DNA of 64,000 nucleotides. It comes from Candidatus Paraprevotella stercoravium (GTDB lineage Bacteria; Bacteroidota; Bacteroidia; Bacteroidales; Bacteroidaceae). The notes beneath the pieces are model-generated. The model was not told the origin of the DNA and ran no database searches. It saw nothing but the letters and a program-made list of their open reading frames with translations. Of the stretch, positions 8,204 to 15,800 are shown in pieces. The position numbers were made by a program, and so were the translations under genes. Position 1 is the first letter of the stretch. The number at the start of each line of letters is the position of its first letter. The DNA is taken from assembly GCA_944320795.1 (NCBI GenBank), contig CALUIU010000003.1, forward strand, positions 1-64,000, read 5' to 3'.

Positions 8204-9432
8204 TTTCTTTTCATCACACTGTTGACCACCCGCACGGAAGAAACCAACTTGCCGGTAGAAGTAAACACATCCACATTCCAAACGTGAGACGAGCGGCCTA
8301 AATGCACACTGGTGGCCACAGCCCGTACGGTATCTCCCTCATGAGCAGATGATATATGGTTTCCGCTTACCTGCATTCCCACCACGAACTCATCGGGTTT
8401 GGCGGCAATCATGGAGCCTAATCCGGCAACAGTCTCGGCTAAAGCCAGCGTAGCTCCGCCATGCAGAATACCAAACGGCTGACGGTTGCGGTGATCTACC
8501 GGCATCGTAGCCTCCACCCGCTCCGGAGATGCAAAGGTATACTGAATACCGAGATTACCCATCAGCGTAGACTTCGCCTGCTCGTTCAGAGCGTCAAGAG
8601 GAATCTCTGACAAGTGAACTTCTGAAATAATGGCTTTTTCTACAGCAACAGCTACACCATCTTCTTCGTTGGACAAGGTAGCGTAATCCACACATCGCTT
8701 CACGGAATCGGGAGCATTTCCCATCGCGATACCCAGTCCGGCCATCTGCAACATGGTTACATCGGCCACTCCATTACCGATCGCAATGACTTCTTCGGTA
8801 CGGATGCCCACCTTATCCATAAAGGCTGCCAAAGCACTTGCCTTGTCGATACCACAACCGACCACTTCCAGGAAGAAATCCTCAGTGCGGAACACATCGA
8901 GCACACCGTTCAGGCGGCGCTTCCAATGGTGTTCCAGGCTCACAAGCGACTCTTCGTCATCGCTCACCAATACCACCTTACAAGGGGGATAGTCCACGGC
9001 AAGCGAAAATTCCTCATCTTGCTGAATCTCCATATCATTAATGAATGCTTCATCCACAATATGAGGATCACTGGCATTATTCGTTATGATGCGGTTTTCG
9101 TTATAAGTAAAAATAGAGAACCCGTTCTTCTTGGCCTTCTTTTCCAGATAAGGCAACATTTCGGGGTTAATGCGGCGCTCAAACAGCACCTCTCCATTCT
9201 GGGCACTGATAATCTGCCCGCCGTTATAAGAGAGGATATAGCCTTCGTAAGTGCCCAGTTCCAACATTTTGGCCAACGGTAACAAACCATACGTCGGTCT
9301 GCCCGATGCCAACATGATGCGTACTCCCATCTGCTGTACTTTGCGCAGAGTGGTCAGGGTGCGTTTCGTGATTTCGCCTGCCTTGTTCAGCAAGGTTCCA
9401 TCCACATCGAGAACCAATAATTTGTACTTCAT
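8200..9432 (-). CDS. HAD-family hydrolase fused to a hotdog DHNA-CoA thioesterase
   Basis: A 410-residue two-domain protein. Residues 1 to about 265 are a Cof-type HAD phosphatase: motif I DVDGT at 9-13, motif II LASGRPTYG at 41-49, and the motif IV region at 217-240. Motif IV reads GNGVAD (219-224) where GDGxND is usual, so one acidic metal ligand and the following Asn are replaced. Residues about 285-410 are a PaaI/YdiI-type hotdog domain with LHGGATLALAETVAG (323-337; catalytic Glu333) and HLGRSSHVW. As the first gene of the men operon, overlapping menF by 4 bases, its thioesterase half is the likely DHNA-CoA hydrolase (MenI role) acting after MenB. The role of the HAD half is unknown. A promoter sits just upstream. 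Confidence 0.85.
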   Translation of the reverse strand: MKYKLLVLDVDGTLLNKAGEITKRTLTTLRKVQQMGVRIMLASGRPTYGLLPLAKMLELGTYEGYILSYNGGQIISAQNGEVLFERRINPEMLPYLEKKAKKNGFSIFTYNENRIITNNASDPHIVDEAFINDMEIQQDEEFSLAVDYPPCKVVLVSDDEESLVSLEHHWKRRLNGVLDVFRTEDFFLEVVGCGIDKASALAAFMDKVGIRTEEVIAIGNGVADVTMLQMAGLGIAMGNAPDSVKRCVDYATLSNEEDGVAVAVEKAIISEVHLSEIPLDALNEQAKSTLMGNLGIQYTFASPERVEATMPVDHRNRQPFGILHGGATLALAETVAGLGSMIAAKPDEFVVGMQVSGNHISSAHEGDTVRAVATSVHLGRSSHVWNVDVFTSTGKLVSSVRVVNSVMKRK

Positions 9433-9461
9433 AGCCTATTCTTTTTAAAAGTTGTCGTTTA

Positions 9462-9492
9462 CAAATATAAGAAATAGAAAATGAAAAACAGA
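9462..9492 (-). promoter_or_regulatory. Promoter of the men operon
   Basis: On the minus strand TATATTTG (9462-9469) matches the Bacteroides -7 consensus TAnnTTTG. TCTG (9489-9492) matches the -33 TTTG at three of four bases, with a 19-base spacer. It lies about 30 bases before the ATG of the HAD-thioesterase gene. Confidence 0.65.
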
Positions 9493-9538
9493 CAATACAG
9501 GCTACTTTTTTATTACTTCAAACTGCGGTCGGATTCTT

Positions 9539-10750
9539 TTATCTGCAAAGTACCTCACATACAGCATCCTGAAAGTCGCGTCCGGACTTGAGCTTGACCA
9601 ATCCCTGATTGATAATACAAAAAGCCAGCATGTGGTCGTTCGAAGCCTGTGCATATCCGGCTAAAGAAGCCACGGCACTTACAGAACCCGTCTTGGCACG
9701 CACGTTCTTATAGGCTTTTCCACGCTTCATGCGCGATTTCAGCGTACCGTCACGGCCGGCTATAGGCAGCGAGGGATAAAGATGGGTAAAGATGGGATTA
9801 TGCTGATAGGCATAGCGAAGAAAAGCCACCTCAAGCTCCGGAGTGAGATAAGTATACAGGGAAAGTCCGCTACCGTCGGCAATGCGATACAGGTCGGCAT
9901 CGTAACCCAATTCACGGATCAAGGAACGGATATAATTTACCGCCTGACGGGCAGAAGCATAAGACACACCGCTCCGAGCTGCCAACTGGTAGAACATGGA
10001 TTCGGCATAAAGATTGTCGCTTTCCTTCATCATGGGCATCAGAATCTGATCTATGGCATGCGCCCGCTTGGTAATATAAAAGGCATCAGCCGGACATACA
10101 GCCTGTCCGGTCACACCAGCCGACGCAATGCCCTGCTCGCCAAGGGCACGTACAAACTGTTCCATAAAACAGTCTTTACCCTGATAGAGCAATGGAGTCA
10201 GGCGCTCGGCCTCATCGTCCCAACACCAGCCTTCGCCCCAACGGAGCGTATCCTTGAAACTGACATCGGCATAGAGGGTTCCGGCTATGGAATCCACGCC
10301 CATCAGCTTGATTTCTTCGGCAAAAGCATATAAGTCATCCTTACCGAAACGGGGATCAAAACCTCCCACCACATAAAGGTCGCCTTGCAACACCCGGTTA
10401 TTCACGGCTCCGGTGTGATACAACGTGGTCTGAAACGTATGCGAACCTCCCAGCACCGACAGGGCAGTAATGGAAGTCAGCAGTTTCATGGTCGAAGCCG
10501 GACGCATGCGCTGGCGGGCATTCACACTATAAAGCATCGTGTCGGCCGTAAGGTCGTAAACGCACAACCCCAACTGGGTGGTCTCGAACAAAGGAGAAGC
10601 ACACAGGCGGTCCAGTTCCTGACACAGCTCATCGCGCCACTCCTGCTCTTCGGTTGCCTCATCGGCCGCTACAGCCGAAAACGGACAGACGGCAAGCAAC
10701 AGCAGCATTCCGAACAGACGGAACAGATATCGGTTTACGTGCTGTTTCAT
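9539..10750 (-). CDS. dacB: D-alanyl-D-alanine carboxypeptidase/endopeptidase, PBP4 family
   Basis: A 403-residue periplasmic peptidoglycan enzyme (peptidase family S13). A signal peptide covers about residues 1-29 (FGMLLLLAVCPFSAVAADEA). The three penicillin-binding motifs are SxxK at 86-89 (ASTMK), SDN in MMKESDNLYAESM, and KTG in RAKTGSVSAVASLAGY. The start at 10750 is chosen because its ATG overlaps the stop of the upstream PH-domain gene (ATGA) and gives a proper signal peptide; the frame is open further upstream without a plausible N-terminus. Likely roles are trimming of pentapeptides and cleavage of cross-links. Confidence 0.92.
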   Translation of the reverse strand: MKQHVNRYLFRLFGMLLLLAVCPFSAVAADEATEEQEWRDELCQELDRLCASPLFETTQLGLCVYDLTADTMLYSVNARQRMRPASTMKLLTSITALSVLGGSHTFQTTLYHTGAVNNRVLQGDLYVVGGFDPRFGKDDLYAFAEEIKLMGVDSIAGTLYADVSFKDTLRWGEGWCWDDEAERLTPLLYQGKDCFMEQFVRALGEQGIASAGVTGQAVCPADAFYITKRAHAIDQILMPMMKESDNLYAESMFYQLAARSGVSYASARQAVNYIRSLIRELGYDADLYRIADGSGLSLYTYLTPELEVAFLRYAYQHNPIFTHLYPSLPIAGRDGTLKSRMKRGKAYKNVRAKTGSVSAVASLAGYAQASNDHMLAFCIINQGLVKLKSGRDFQDAVCEVLCR

Positions 10751-11145
10751 TTTCCCATCCTTTTCAGTAAGACATGACAGAACTCTTCGGCCGGAAAAGG
10801 ATTGACCACCAGTTGGGAACCGTCCTTCAGCGTCAGCATCACGGCATCGCGGCGACGTATCAGAAAGAAGGACCGCAACTGAAACAGCTCTACCCGATCG
10901 ATCTCTTCCAGACGCACAGCCTTTTTGCGGACAAAACGGCCCTTGTCTATCCACAGCACACCGTCATCGGTCAGTACATACGAGGTGTGAATCAGGCGTT
11001 CTACAATTAAAACCATCAGCACCAGGAAAACCAGAGCCGGAATGGGCTGCTTGATCCAAAAGAAGACAACGGCCAGCACGGTGCTGGGCAACAGGCATCC
11101 GACCAACAGGACCGGATCTATCTTGGCATGAAAAGTACGTATCAT
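10747..11145 (-). CDS. Bacterial PH-domain membrane protein
   Basis: A 132-residue protein with two closely spaced hydrophobic segments near the N-terminus (about 11-30 and 34-49), followed by a compact beta-rich domain of the bacterial PH type (TSYVLTDDGVLWIDKG, EEIDRVELF, MLTLKDGSQLVVNPF). Such proteins are membrane-associated and their biochemical role is generally unknown. Its stop overlaps the dacB start by 4 bases, so the two genes are translationally coupled. A link to cell-wall metabolism is only suggested by that. Confidence 0.75.
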   Translation of the reverse strand: MIRTFHAKIDPVLLVGCLLPSTVLAVVFFWIKQPIPALVFLVLMVLIVERLIHTSYVLTDDGVLWIDKGRFVRKKAVRLEEIDRVELFQLRSFFLIRRRDAVMLTLKDGSQLVVNPFPAEEFCHVLLKRMGK

Positions 11146-11240
11146 TGATTTCTATAAATTTGAATTGATCATTATGTTATTATTCACCTTACTTAATATT
11201 TCCAATATGCAAACAGACCAAAGTATGTGCACAAAAGAGC

Positions 11241-11280
11241 ATTTTCATGTACATACCTCTTAGGCTATGTGCATGAAAAT
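11241..11280 (-). terminator. Hairpin between the Fic remnant and the PH-domain gene
   Basis: Arms at 11241-11254 and 11267-11280 pair over 14 bases with one G-T wobble around a 12-base loop. The stem is AT-rich. It may be a weak terminator for the remnant upstream, or part of the leader of the PH-domain/dacB transcript. Confidence 0.4.
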
Positions 11281-11328
11281 ATGATTTTATGTACATTCTA
11301 TTCCCTTATGGATTCAATGGTCGGTGTT

Positions 11329-11565
11329 TCACTTGCCGGTTCGGAATGATTCATAAACAGATGGACCAGTCCGATCTTCCTCAGAACTGTCTTTTGCTTC
11401 CTGTAGGGTCAATGTACTGATAAGAATTCGTTCGTTAGGAATTGTTCGGGCTATCCCCTTCAATTCTGCGAGCCTTCTATGTGATTTGTTCAACTGCTTT
11501 AAAACAATCTTCGATTCCAAATCAAAGTTCAGAGGCAGCAAAGGTATCGTATAATTTTCTTTCAT
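11329..11565 (-). pseudogene. Fic-family protein, N-terminal remnant
   Basis: A 78-codon ORF. The first 60 or so residues match the start of Fic/DOC-family AMP-transferase proteins (IPLLPLNFDLESKIVLKQL, then RTIPNERILI and LTLQEAKDSSE). In intact relatives this leads into the helical Fic_N domain and the catalytic HxFxxGNGR loop; here it breaks off after SSE and ends in an unrelated short tail. The catalytic loop is absent, so the product cannot be an active Fic enzyme. It sits at the edge of a decay zone. Confidence 0.7.
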
Positions 11566-11625
11566 TCTATATCTATATTACGCTCGTGCGGCTTTTCAAG
11601 CAAATATCGTAATTTTTACACAAAA

Positions 11626-11656
11626 AAGCTCTGTTCTTTCTAAAAAAACAGAGCTT
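11626..11656 (-). terminator. Intrinsic terminator
   Basis: A 10-bp stem (11626-11635 with 11647-11656) is followed on the minus strand by six U residues. It ends transcription of the broken secreted-protein gene and the 206-residue secreted protein upstream. The open frame that reads through it at 11596 is therefore unlikely to be the natural C-terminus. Confidence 0.75.
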
Positions 11657-12236
11657 AAACCAATAAAATGAACATTATAATGATACGACAGAAAGAGATC
11701 TAAGGAAAACTCCTTGCCTTTCCACGGTTCAAAGCCGGATTTGTAATGCTGATAGGCTACGTTTCGGACAGATTCGTAGAGCGTTAAGGCCGAAGCAGGA
11801 GGACAAGCCGGCGCAGACTTCTTGCGCAAGGTATAGATAAACGGCAAGGAGGGGTTTTCAAGGAATAGATCCGTACTTTCTGAAGATCATGGCTGATTCT
11901 TACGGAAAACTCCACGTCTTTTCCGTGATACCAATATTCTGAAGCCGGATAGCCTTTTCCATCTGCATCCATACAGGTTTCATCATCAAAGTCCCAACCA
12001 TCCGGCCGCTCCGCTTCTCCTTGAAAAATACATGCTTTCTGTTGGTGCGCGTCTTTTGAGGACAATCAGAATGATATTTTCAGATCATTCACTTTTTCCA
12101 AAATCAGAGTCTGGAAAATCGTATCGTTCTGAAAGAATAAAGTGTCTTTGGAAAGTTTTGGATTTCCCAAAGTGATGCTACTGAAAGCCGGTATAAAACT
12201 CAGTAACCCAAATAAAAGAACTGTCTTTTTCATCAT
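11657..12236 (-). pseudogene. Secreted protein of unknown function, disrupted
   Basis: The sequence begins with a clear signal peptide (MMKKTVLLFGLLSFIPAFS) and continues to an in-frame TGA at 12066-12068. The same frame then resumes at once with a folded-looking stretch (RPDGWDFDDETCMDADGKG, EFSVRIS) and shifts frame near 11835-11870 into a third piece (FIYTLRKKSAPACPPASAL, then HYKSGFEPWKGKEFSLDLF). At least two lesions therefore separate three pieces of what looks like one small secreted or lipoprotein-like gene. A TTG restart directly after the TGA is possible but would lack the signal peptide. I do not recognise the family. It lies 80 bases downstream of another secreted protein on the same strand. 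Confidence 0.5.
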
Positions 12237-12316
12237 GTTGAGCAAAATAAAAGGTTGAAGCAACCCCGAAAGAACTTCAAAAGGCTTTCAGAGTTGTTTC
12301 AAAAAACATATATCCT

Positions 12317-12937
12317 TTATGGAATGACCTCTCCATAATAATATTCATAGGCCAGTGACATGGCCCGCACGATCTGCGGATACTTGTCTTTCATGGCGGA
12401 CTCAAGTGCTTTCTTTTCTTTCTCATAAGGTGAATCCGTTCCGTTCTTTGCGGGGCTTGACCAATAAAAGGCCCAGAAATCAAACTGTGCAGCCTTGCTT
12501 TTTTTAGACAGTTCCGCAAAGAAAGCTTCTTTTTTCCCAGTCATCAGTTCGTGCAATACCTCCTGAAAATAATTGGGGGCATCAGCATCCCAACAGCTTC
12601 CATAAGTCAGGTCCACCAAATGTGGTATCAGCCGGGTATTGTCCACCTGATCCAAAGACTTCAAGTATTCGATATATTGCGGCGCCTGTTGATACAGCCG
12701 GTCGTACGAATCAGTCAAAGGATCATAATGATGATAAACGGCAATAAACTCCTGCCACGAATCCGGAAAAGCAGTCAGAAAAGCCTGCTGTTTTTCTTTC
12801 GACTGTGGATTGGCTTTCAGCTCCGCATAAGCGCTCTTCAAAGTCGGTATCCGACAGGCATCTTGCTTATTTTCAGCTGCAACCGGCAAACAGAAACTAC
12901 CGGCAAGCAAAAGCAGCATCAGACTTGTTTTCTTCAT
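12317..12937 (-). CDS. Secreted protein of unknown function
   Basis: A 206-residue protein. The start at 12937 gives a good signal peptide (MKKTSLMLLLLAGSFCLPVA, cleavage near residue 20); the open frame extends further upstream without a credible N-terminus. The mature part is helical and rich in charged and aromatic residues (TAFPDSWQEFIAVYHHYDP, FYWSSPAKNG), with two cysteines, one near each end of the first half. I do not recognise a named domain. It probably acts in the periplasm. It is the intact upstream partner of the disrupted secreted-protein gene at 11657-12236. Confidence 0.7.
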   Translation of the reverse strand: MKKTSLMLLLLAGSFCLPVAAENKQDACRIPTLKSAYAELKANPQSKEKQQAFLTAFPDSWQEFIAVYHHYDPLTDSYDRLYQQAPQYIEYLKSLDQVDNTRLIPHLVDLTYGSCWDADAPNYFQEVLHELMTGKKEAFFAELSKKSKAAQFDFWAFYWSSPAKNGTDSPYEKEKKALESAMKDKYPQIVRAMSLAYEYYYGEVIP

Positions 12938-13670
12938 GGCTGTATCTTTTAATGATGAAACATGGCGAACAACACAAGTTGCTTCGCTTTCATACAAATG
13001 ATGCCCTTAAATGTAGACAATTTATAGGACACCAAAAAAATTAAGGGCAGTTTTTGAGGAAAAGTATACTAAAGTATATCTGAAAATTGAATGGGGCATC
13101 TGATTTTAATCTGAAAAGAAGCTGATTTAAAGTACAAAACTGACCATAACAAAATGGAAACCATAAAAAGCTTTCAGTTTCCATTTGCTTGATGATAATC
13201 ATTTTCACGAAACAGACCTTCTAAACCATAATATCATTCTATAGAGGTTTTTGCATATATATACATGAAAAATAGGCATAAAAACAGTATATATACAGCA
13301 TTTATGCAAAAGAAAGACGCAAACCTCAAAGCATGAAGATGCAGTGAGTATCAGAAAAACACCACAGTGATTACCGAAAAGCACCACGGTAACTCTTCAA
13401 AAACATCAAAGTGGTTTCAAAAAACGGTAAAAATCCCTCTTTTCTTGCCTTGTTTTCGGCTAAATGAAAGTCTGGAAATTTACTCATTTTCCGTATAGAC
13501 ATCTAAAAATCAAATCGTTATTTCAAGAATTCCCTTTTGAGAATCTTTATTTTTCTATCAGCCGTCCTTTAGGTCAGAAAAAACGGATTCTCAAGAAGTA
13601 TAAAAAGCAAAATGACAGAATGTAAAAAGCAAATTCTGTCCGACAAAAAGCAAGAGCTACAACCTTTCTT
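12938..13670. other. Gene-free AT-rich stretch with hairpins and short repeats
   Basis: No gene is supported; the small open frames inside lack any recognisable feature. It contains a hairpin at 13152-13186 (10-bp perfect stem), an inverted repeat 13537-13545 with 13586-13594, and another at 13614-13621 with 13633-13640. AAAAAGCAA occurs three times between 13602 and 13654. Given the remnants on both sides, it is probably eroded former coding sequence. Confidence 0.45.
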
Positions 13671-13924
13671 TTGCAAAAATCATGGATTTTTACCACCCGG
13701 GGTAATGTGTGGCTGAGCGGAACACTCACCTACCCCGTGAACTACGAGACGGAAAAAAATTACCCGGTCATTCTTTTTATTCCGGGAAGCGGCTCCCAGA
13801 ACCACGATGAAGAAATATTTAATCACAAACCTTTCTTCGTTCTTCCGAATATTATCAGATAGAGGAAACGCTCGCACCGGAAGTAATGCAGGACATTGCG
13901 GAATGGATCAACCGACTGTACTAA
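13671..13924 (+). pseudogene. Alpha/beta hydrolase remnant with internal deletion
   Basis: The 5' piece (to about 13856) encodes the start of a dienelactone-hydrolase/S9-type alpha/beta hydrolase: FTTRGNVWLSGTLTYPV, then NYPVILFIPGSGSQNHDE with the oxyanion-hole strand. In another frame the last 20 codons before the TAA at 13922-13924 read YYQIEETLAPEVMQDIAEW followed by INRLY, a typical C-terminus of the same family. The middle of the enzyme, including the nucleophile elbow and catalytic Asp and His, is missing. This is a deletion remnant just upstream of nadB. Confidence 0.7.
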
Positions 13925-14041
13925 GACCGCAAAGTTTGCCCTTTTGGGAACTCCGACAAAGGATTTTACAAAAAACCGGAAGTCCGGCGGCACAACGAAG
14001 CGAGTTTTTCTGTAGCTTTGCAGTCGTAAACGCTAACAGAC

Positions 14042-15631
14042 ATGATACGCAAATTTGATTTCTTGATTATCGGTTCGGGCGTAGCCGGCATGAGTTATGC
14101 CCTGAAAGTGGCCCGTTCCGGAAAAGGCAAAGTAGCCTTAGTATGTAAAACAACGCTCGACGAGGCCAATACTGCTAAAGCGCAAGGTGGAATCGCTTCG
14201 GTAACGAATCTGAAAGTAGACGATTTCCAGAAACATATCCAGGACACCATGATCGCAGGTGATTACATCAGCGACCCGAAGGCCGTGGAAATGGTCGTGA
14301 AGAATGCTCCGCAGGGTATCAAGGACCTGCTGAAATGGGGCGTAAACTTCGACAAGAAGGAAAACGGCGAGTTTGACCTGCACCGCGAAGGAGGACACTC
14401 TGAATTCCGCATCCTGCACCATGCTGATGACACGGGTTTTGAGATTCAGCGCGGACTGATGGAGGCGGTACGCAACGAACCGAACATCACGATTCTGGAA
14501 AACCATTTTGCCGTAGAAATCATCACGCAGCATCATCTGGGCGTAGAGGTAACCCGCCGTACTCCGGACATTGAGTGCTACGGTGCGTATATCCTTGATC
14601 CAGACACCCAGAAAATCGATACTTTCCTGTCTAAAGTGACCCTGATTGCCACCGGAGGAACAGGAGCCGTTTACGCCACAACCACCAACCCGAATATCTC
14701 TACAGGCGACGGTATCGCCATGGTTTACCGTGCCAAAGGTACGGTAGAGGGCATGGAGTTTGTACAGTTCCACCCTACTGCCTTGTATCACCCGGGCGAA
14801 ACCCATCCGGCTTACCTCATTACCGAAGCCATGCGTGGTTACGGAGGTATTCTGCGTCTGCCTAACGGCGAGGAGTTTATGCAGAAGTATGACAAGCGGC
14901 TCAGTCTGGCTCCGCGCGACATCGTGGCGCGCGCCATCGATAAGGAAATGAAAATTCATGGTCTGGACCATGTCTGTCTGGACGTAACCCACAAGGATCC
15001 CGAAGAAACCAAGAAACACTTCCCGAATATCTACGCCAAGTGTCTCAGCATCGGTATCGACATCACCAAGCAATATATTCCGGTAGTTCCGTGCGCCCAC
15101 TATATGTGTGGTGGAATCAAAGTGGATCTGCACGCCGAATCAAGCATTCACCGTCTGTATGCCGTGGGCGAATGTTCCTGCACCGGTCTGCATGGCGGTA
15201 ACCGTCTGGCCAGCAACTCACTCATCGAAGCTGTGGTCTATGCCGACGCGGCAGCCAAGCATAGTCTGGAGAACATCGACAAATATACCTTCAACGAACA
15301 GGTTCCGGAATGGAACGACGAGGGTACATTGAGTAACGAAGAAAAGGTGCTCATTGCCCAAGATATGAAGGAAGTGGGACAGATTATGAGCAACTATGTG
15401 GGCATCGTGCGCAGCGATCTGCGTCTGAAGCGTGCATGGACCCGTCTAGACCTGCTCTACGAAGAAACCGAAGAACTCTTCAAGCGGGTAAAAGCCACCA
15501 AGGACATCTGCGAATTGCGCAACATGATCAATGTGGGTTATCTCATTACCCGCCAGGCCATCGAGCGGAAGGAAAGTCGAGGACTGCACTACACCATCGA
15601 CTATCCGAAGCACGCTTACGACCAGAAATAA
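14042..15631 (+). CDS. nadB: L-aspartate oxidase (NadB)
   Basis: A 529-residue FAD flavoprotein that oxidises L-aspartate to iminoaspartate, the first step of de novo NAD synthesis; in anaerobes fumarate can serve as electron acceptor. The N-terminal dinucleotide fold reads FLIIGSGVAGMSYALKVA, followed by NTAKAQGGIASV, the flavin-contacting segment. HREGGHSEFRILHHADDTG, EFVQFHPTALY and GGNRLASNSLIEAVVYA are family signatures shared with succinate dehydrogenase/fumarate reductase flavoproteins. The C-terminal three-helix part (LRLKRAWTRLD) is complete. A -7-like box TAGCTTTG (14013-14020) lies 21 bases upstream. Its partner NadA is encoded 8.5 kb away. Confidence 0.95.
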   Translation: MIRKFDFLIIGSGVAGMSYALKVARSGKGKVALVCKTTLDEANTAKAQGGIASVTNLKVDDFQKHIQDTMIAGDYISDPKAVEMVVKNAPQGIKDLLKWGVNFDKKENGEFDLHREGGHSEFRILHHADDTGFEIQRGLMEAVRNEPNITILENHFAVEIITQHHLGVEVTRRTPDIECYGAYILDPDTQKIDTFLSKVTLIATGGTGAVYATTTNPNISTGDGIAMVYRAKGTVEGMEFVQFHPTALYHPGETHPAYLITEAMRGYGGILRLPNGEEFMQKYDKRLSLAPRDIVARAIDKEMKIHGLDHVCLDVTHKDPEETKKHFPNIYAKCLSIGIDITKQYIPVVPCAHYMCGGIKVDLHAESSIHRLYAVGECSCTGLHGGNRLASNSLIEAVVYADAAAKHSLENIDKYTFNEQVPEWNDEGTLSNEEKVLIAQDMKEVGQIMSNYVGIVRSDLRLKRAWTRLDLLYEETEELFKRVKATKDICELRNMINVGYLITRQAIERKESRGLHYTIDYPKHAYDQK

Positions 15632-15726
15632 AACACGATTACAAAGTTTAATATGCATGAAGTAAAGGAGATAACAGCATGAATTATCCCGACTTCAAGA
15701 CATGATATAGATAAGATGAACTGAAA

Positions 15727-15760
15727 GACTATTCCGGATCCGGGAGGAACCGGGATAGTC
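15727..15760 (+). terminator. Intrinsic terminator after nadB
   Basis: An 11-bp stem with one wobble pair (15727-15737 with 15750-15760) is followed by a T-rich run. It separates nadB from the MATE gene. Confidence 0.75.
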
Positions 15761-15800
15761 TTTCGGTTCTTATATTGTTTTCAAGGTATAACAGTTTTTT

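Noticed and set aside
8204-8281. Longer N-terminus for menF
   Set aside because: It lies inside the preceding gene and adds no family sequence; the ATGA overlap at 8200-8203 is a natural start.
11596-11656. C-terminal extension of the broken secreted protein through the terminator
   Set aside because: The codons coincide with a hairpin and T run; a coding region ending before 11656 is more likely.
13205-13387. 60-codon hydrophobic ORF on the - strand
   Set aside because: Low-complexity AT-rich sequence with no plausible start context, signal or family.
14138-15133. 331-codon ORF antisense to nadB
   Set aside because: It lies wholly within a certain gene on the other strand and shows no domain; it is a shadow of nadB codon structure.
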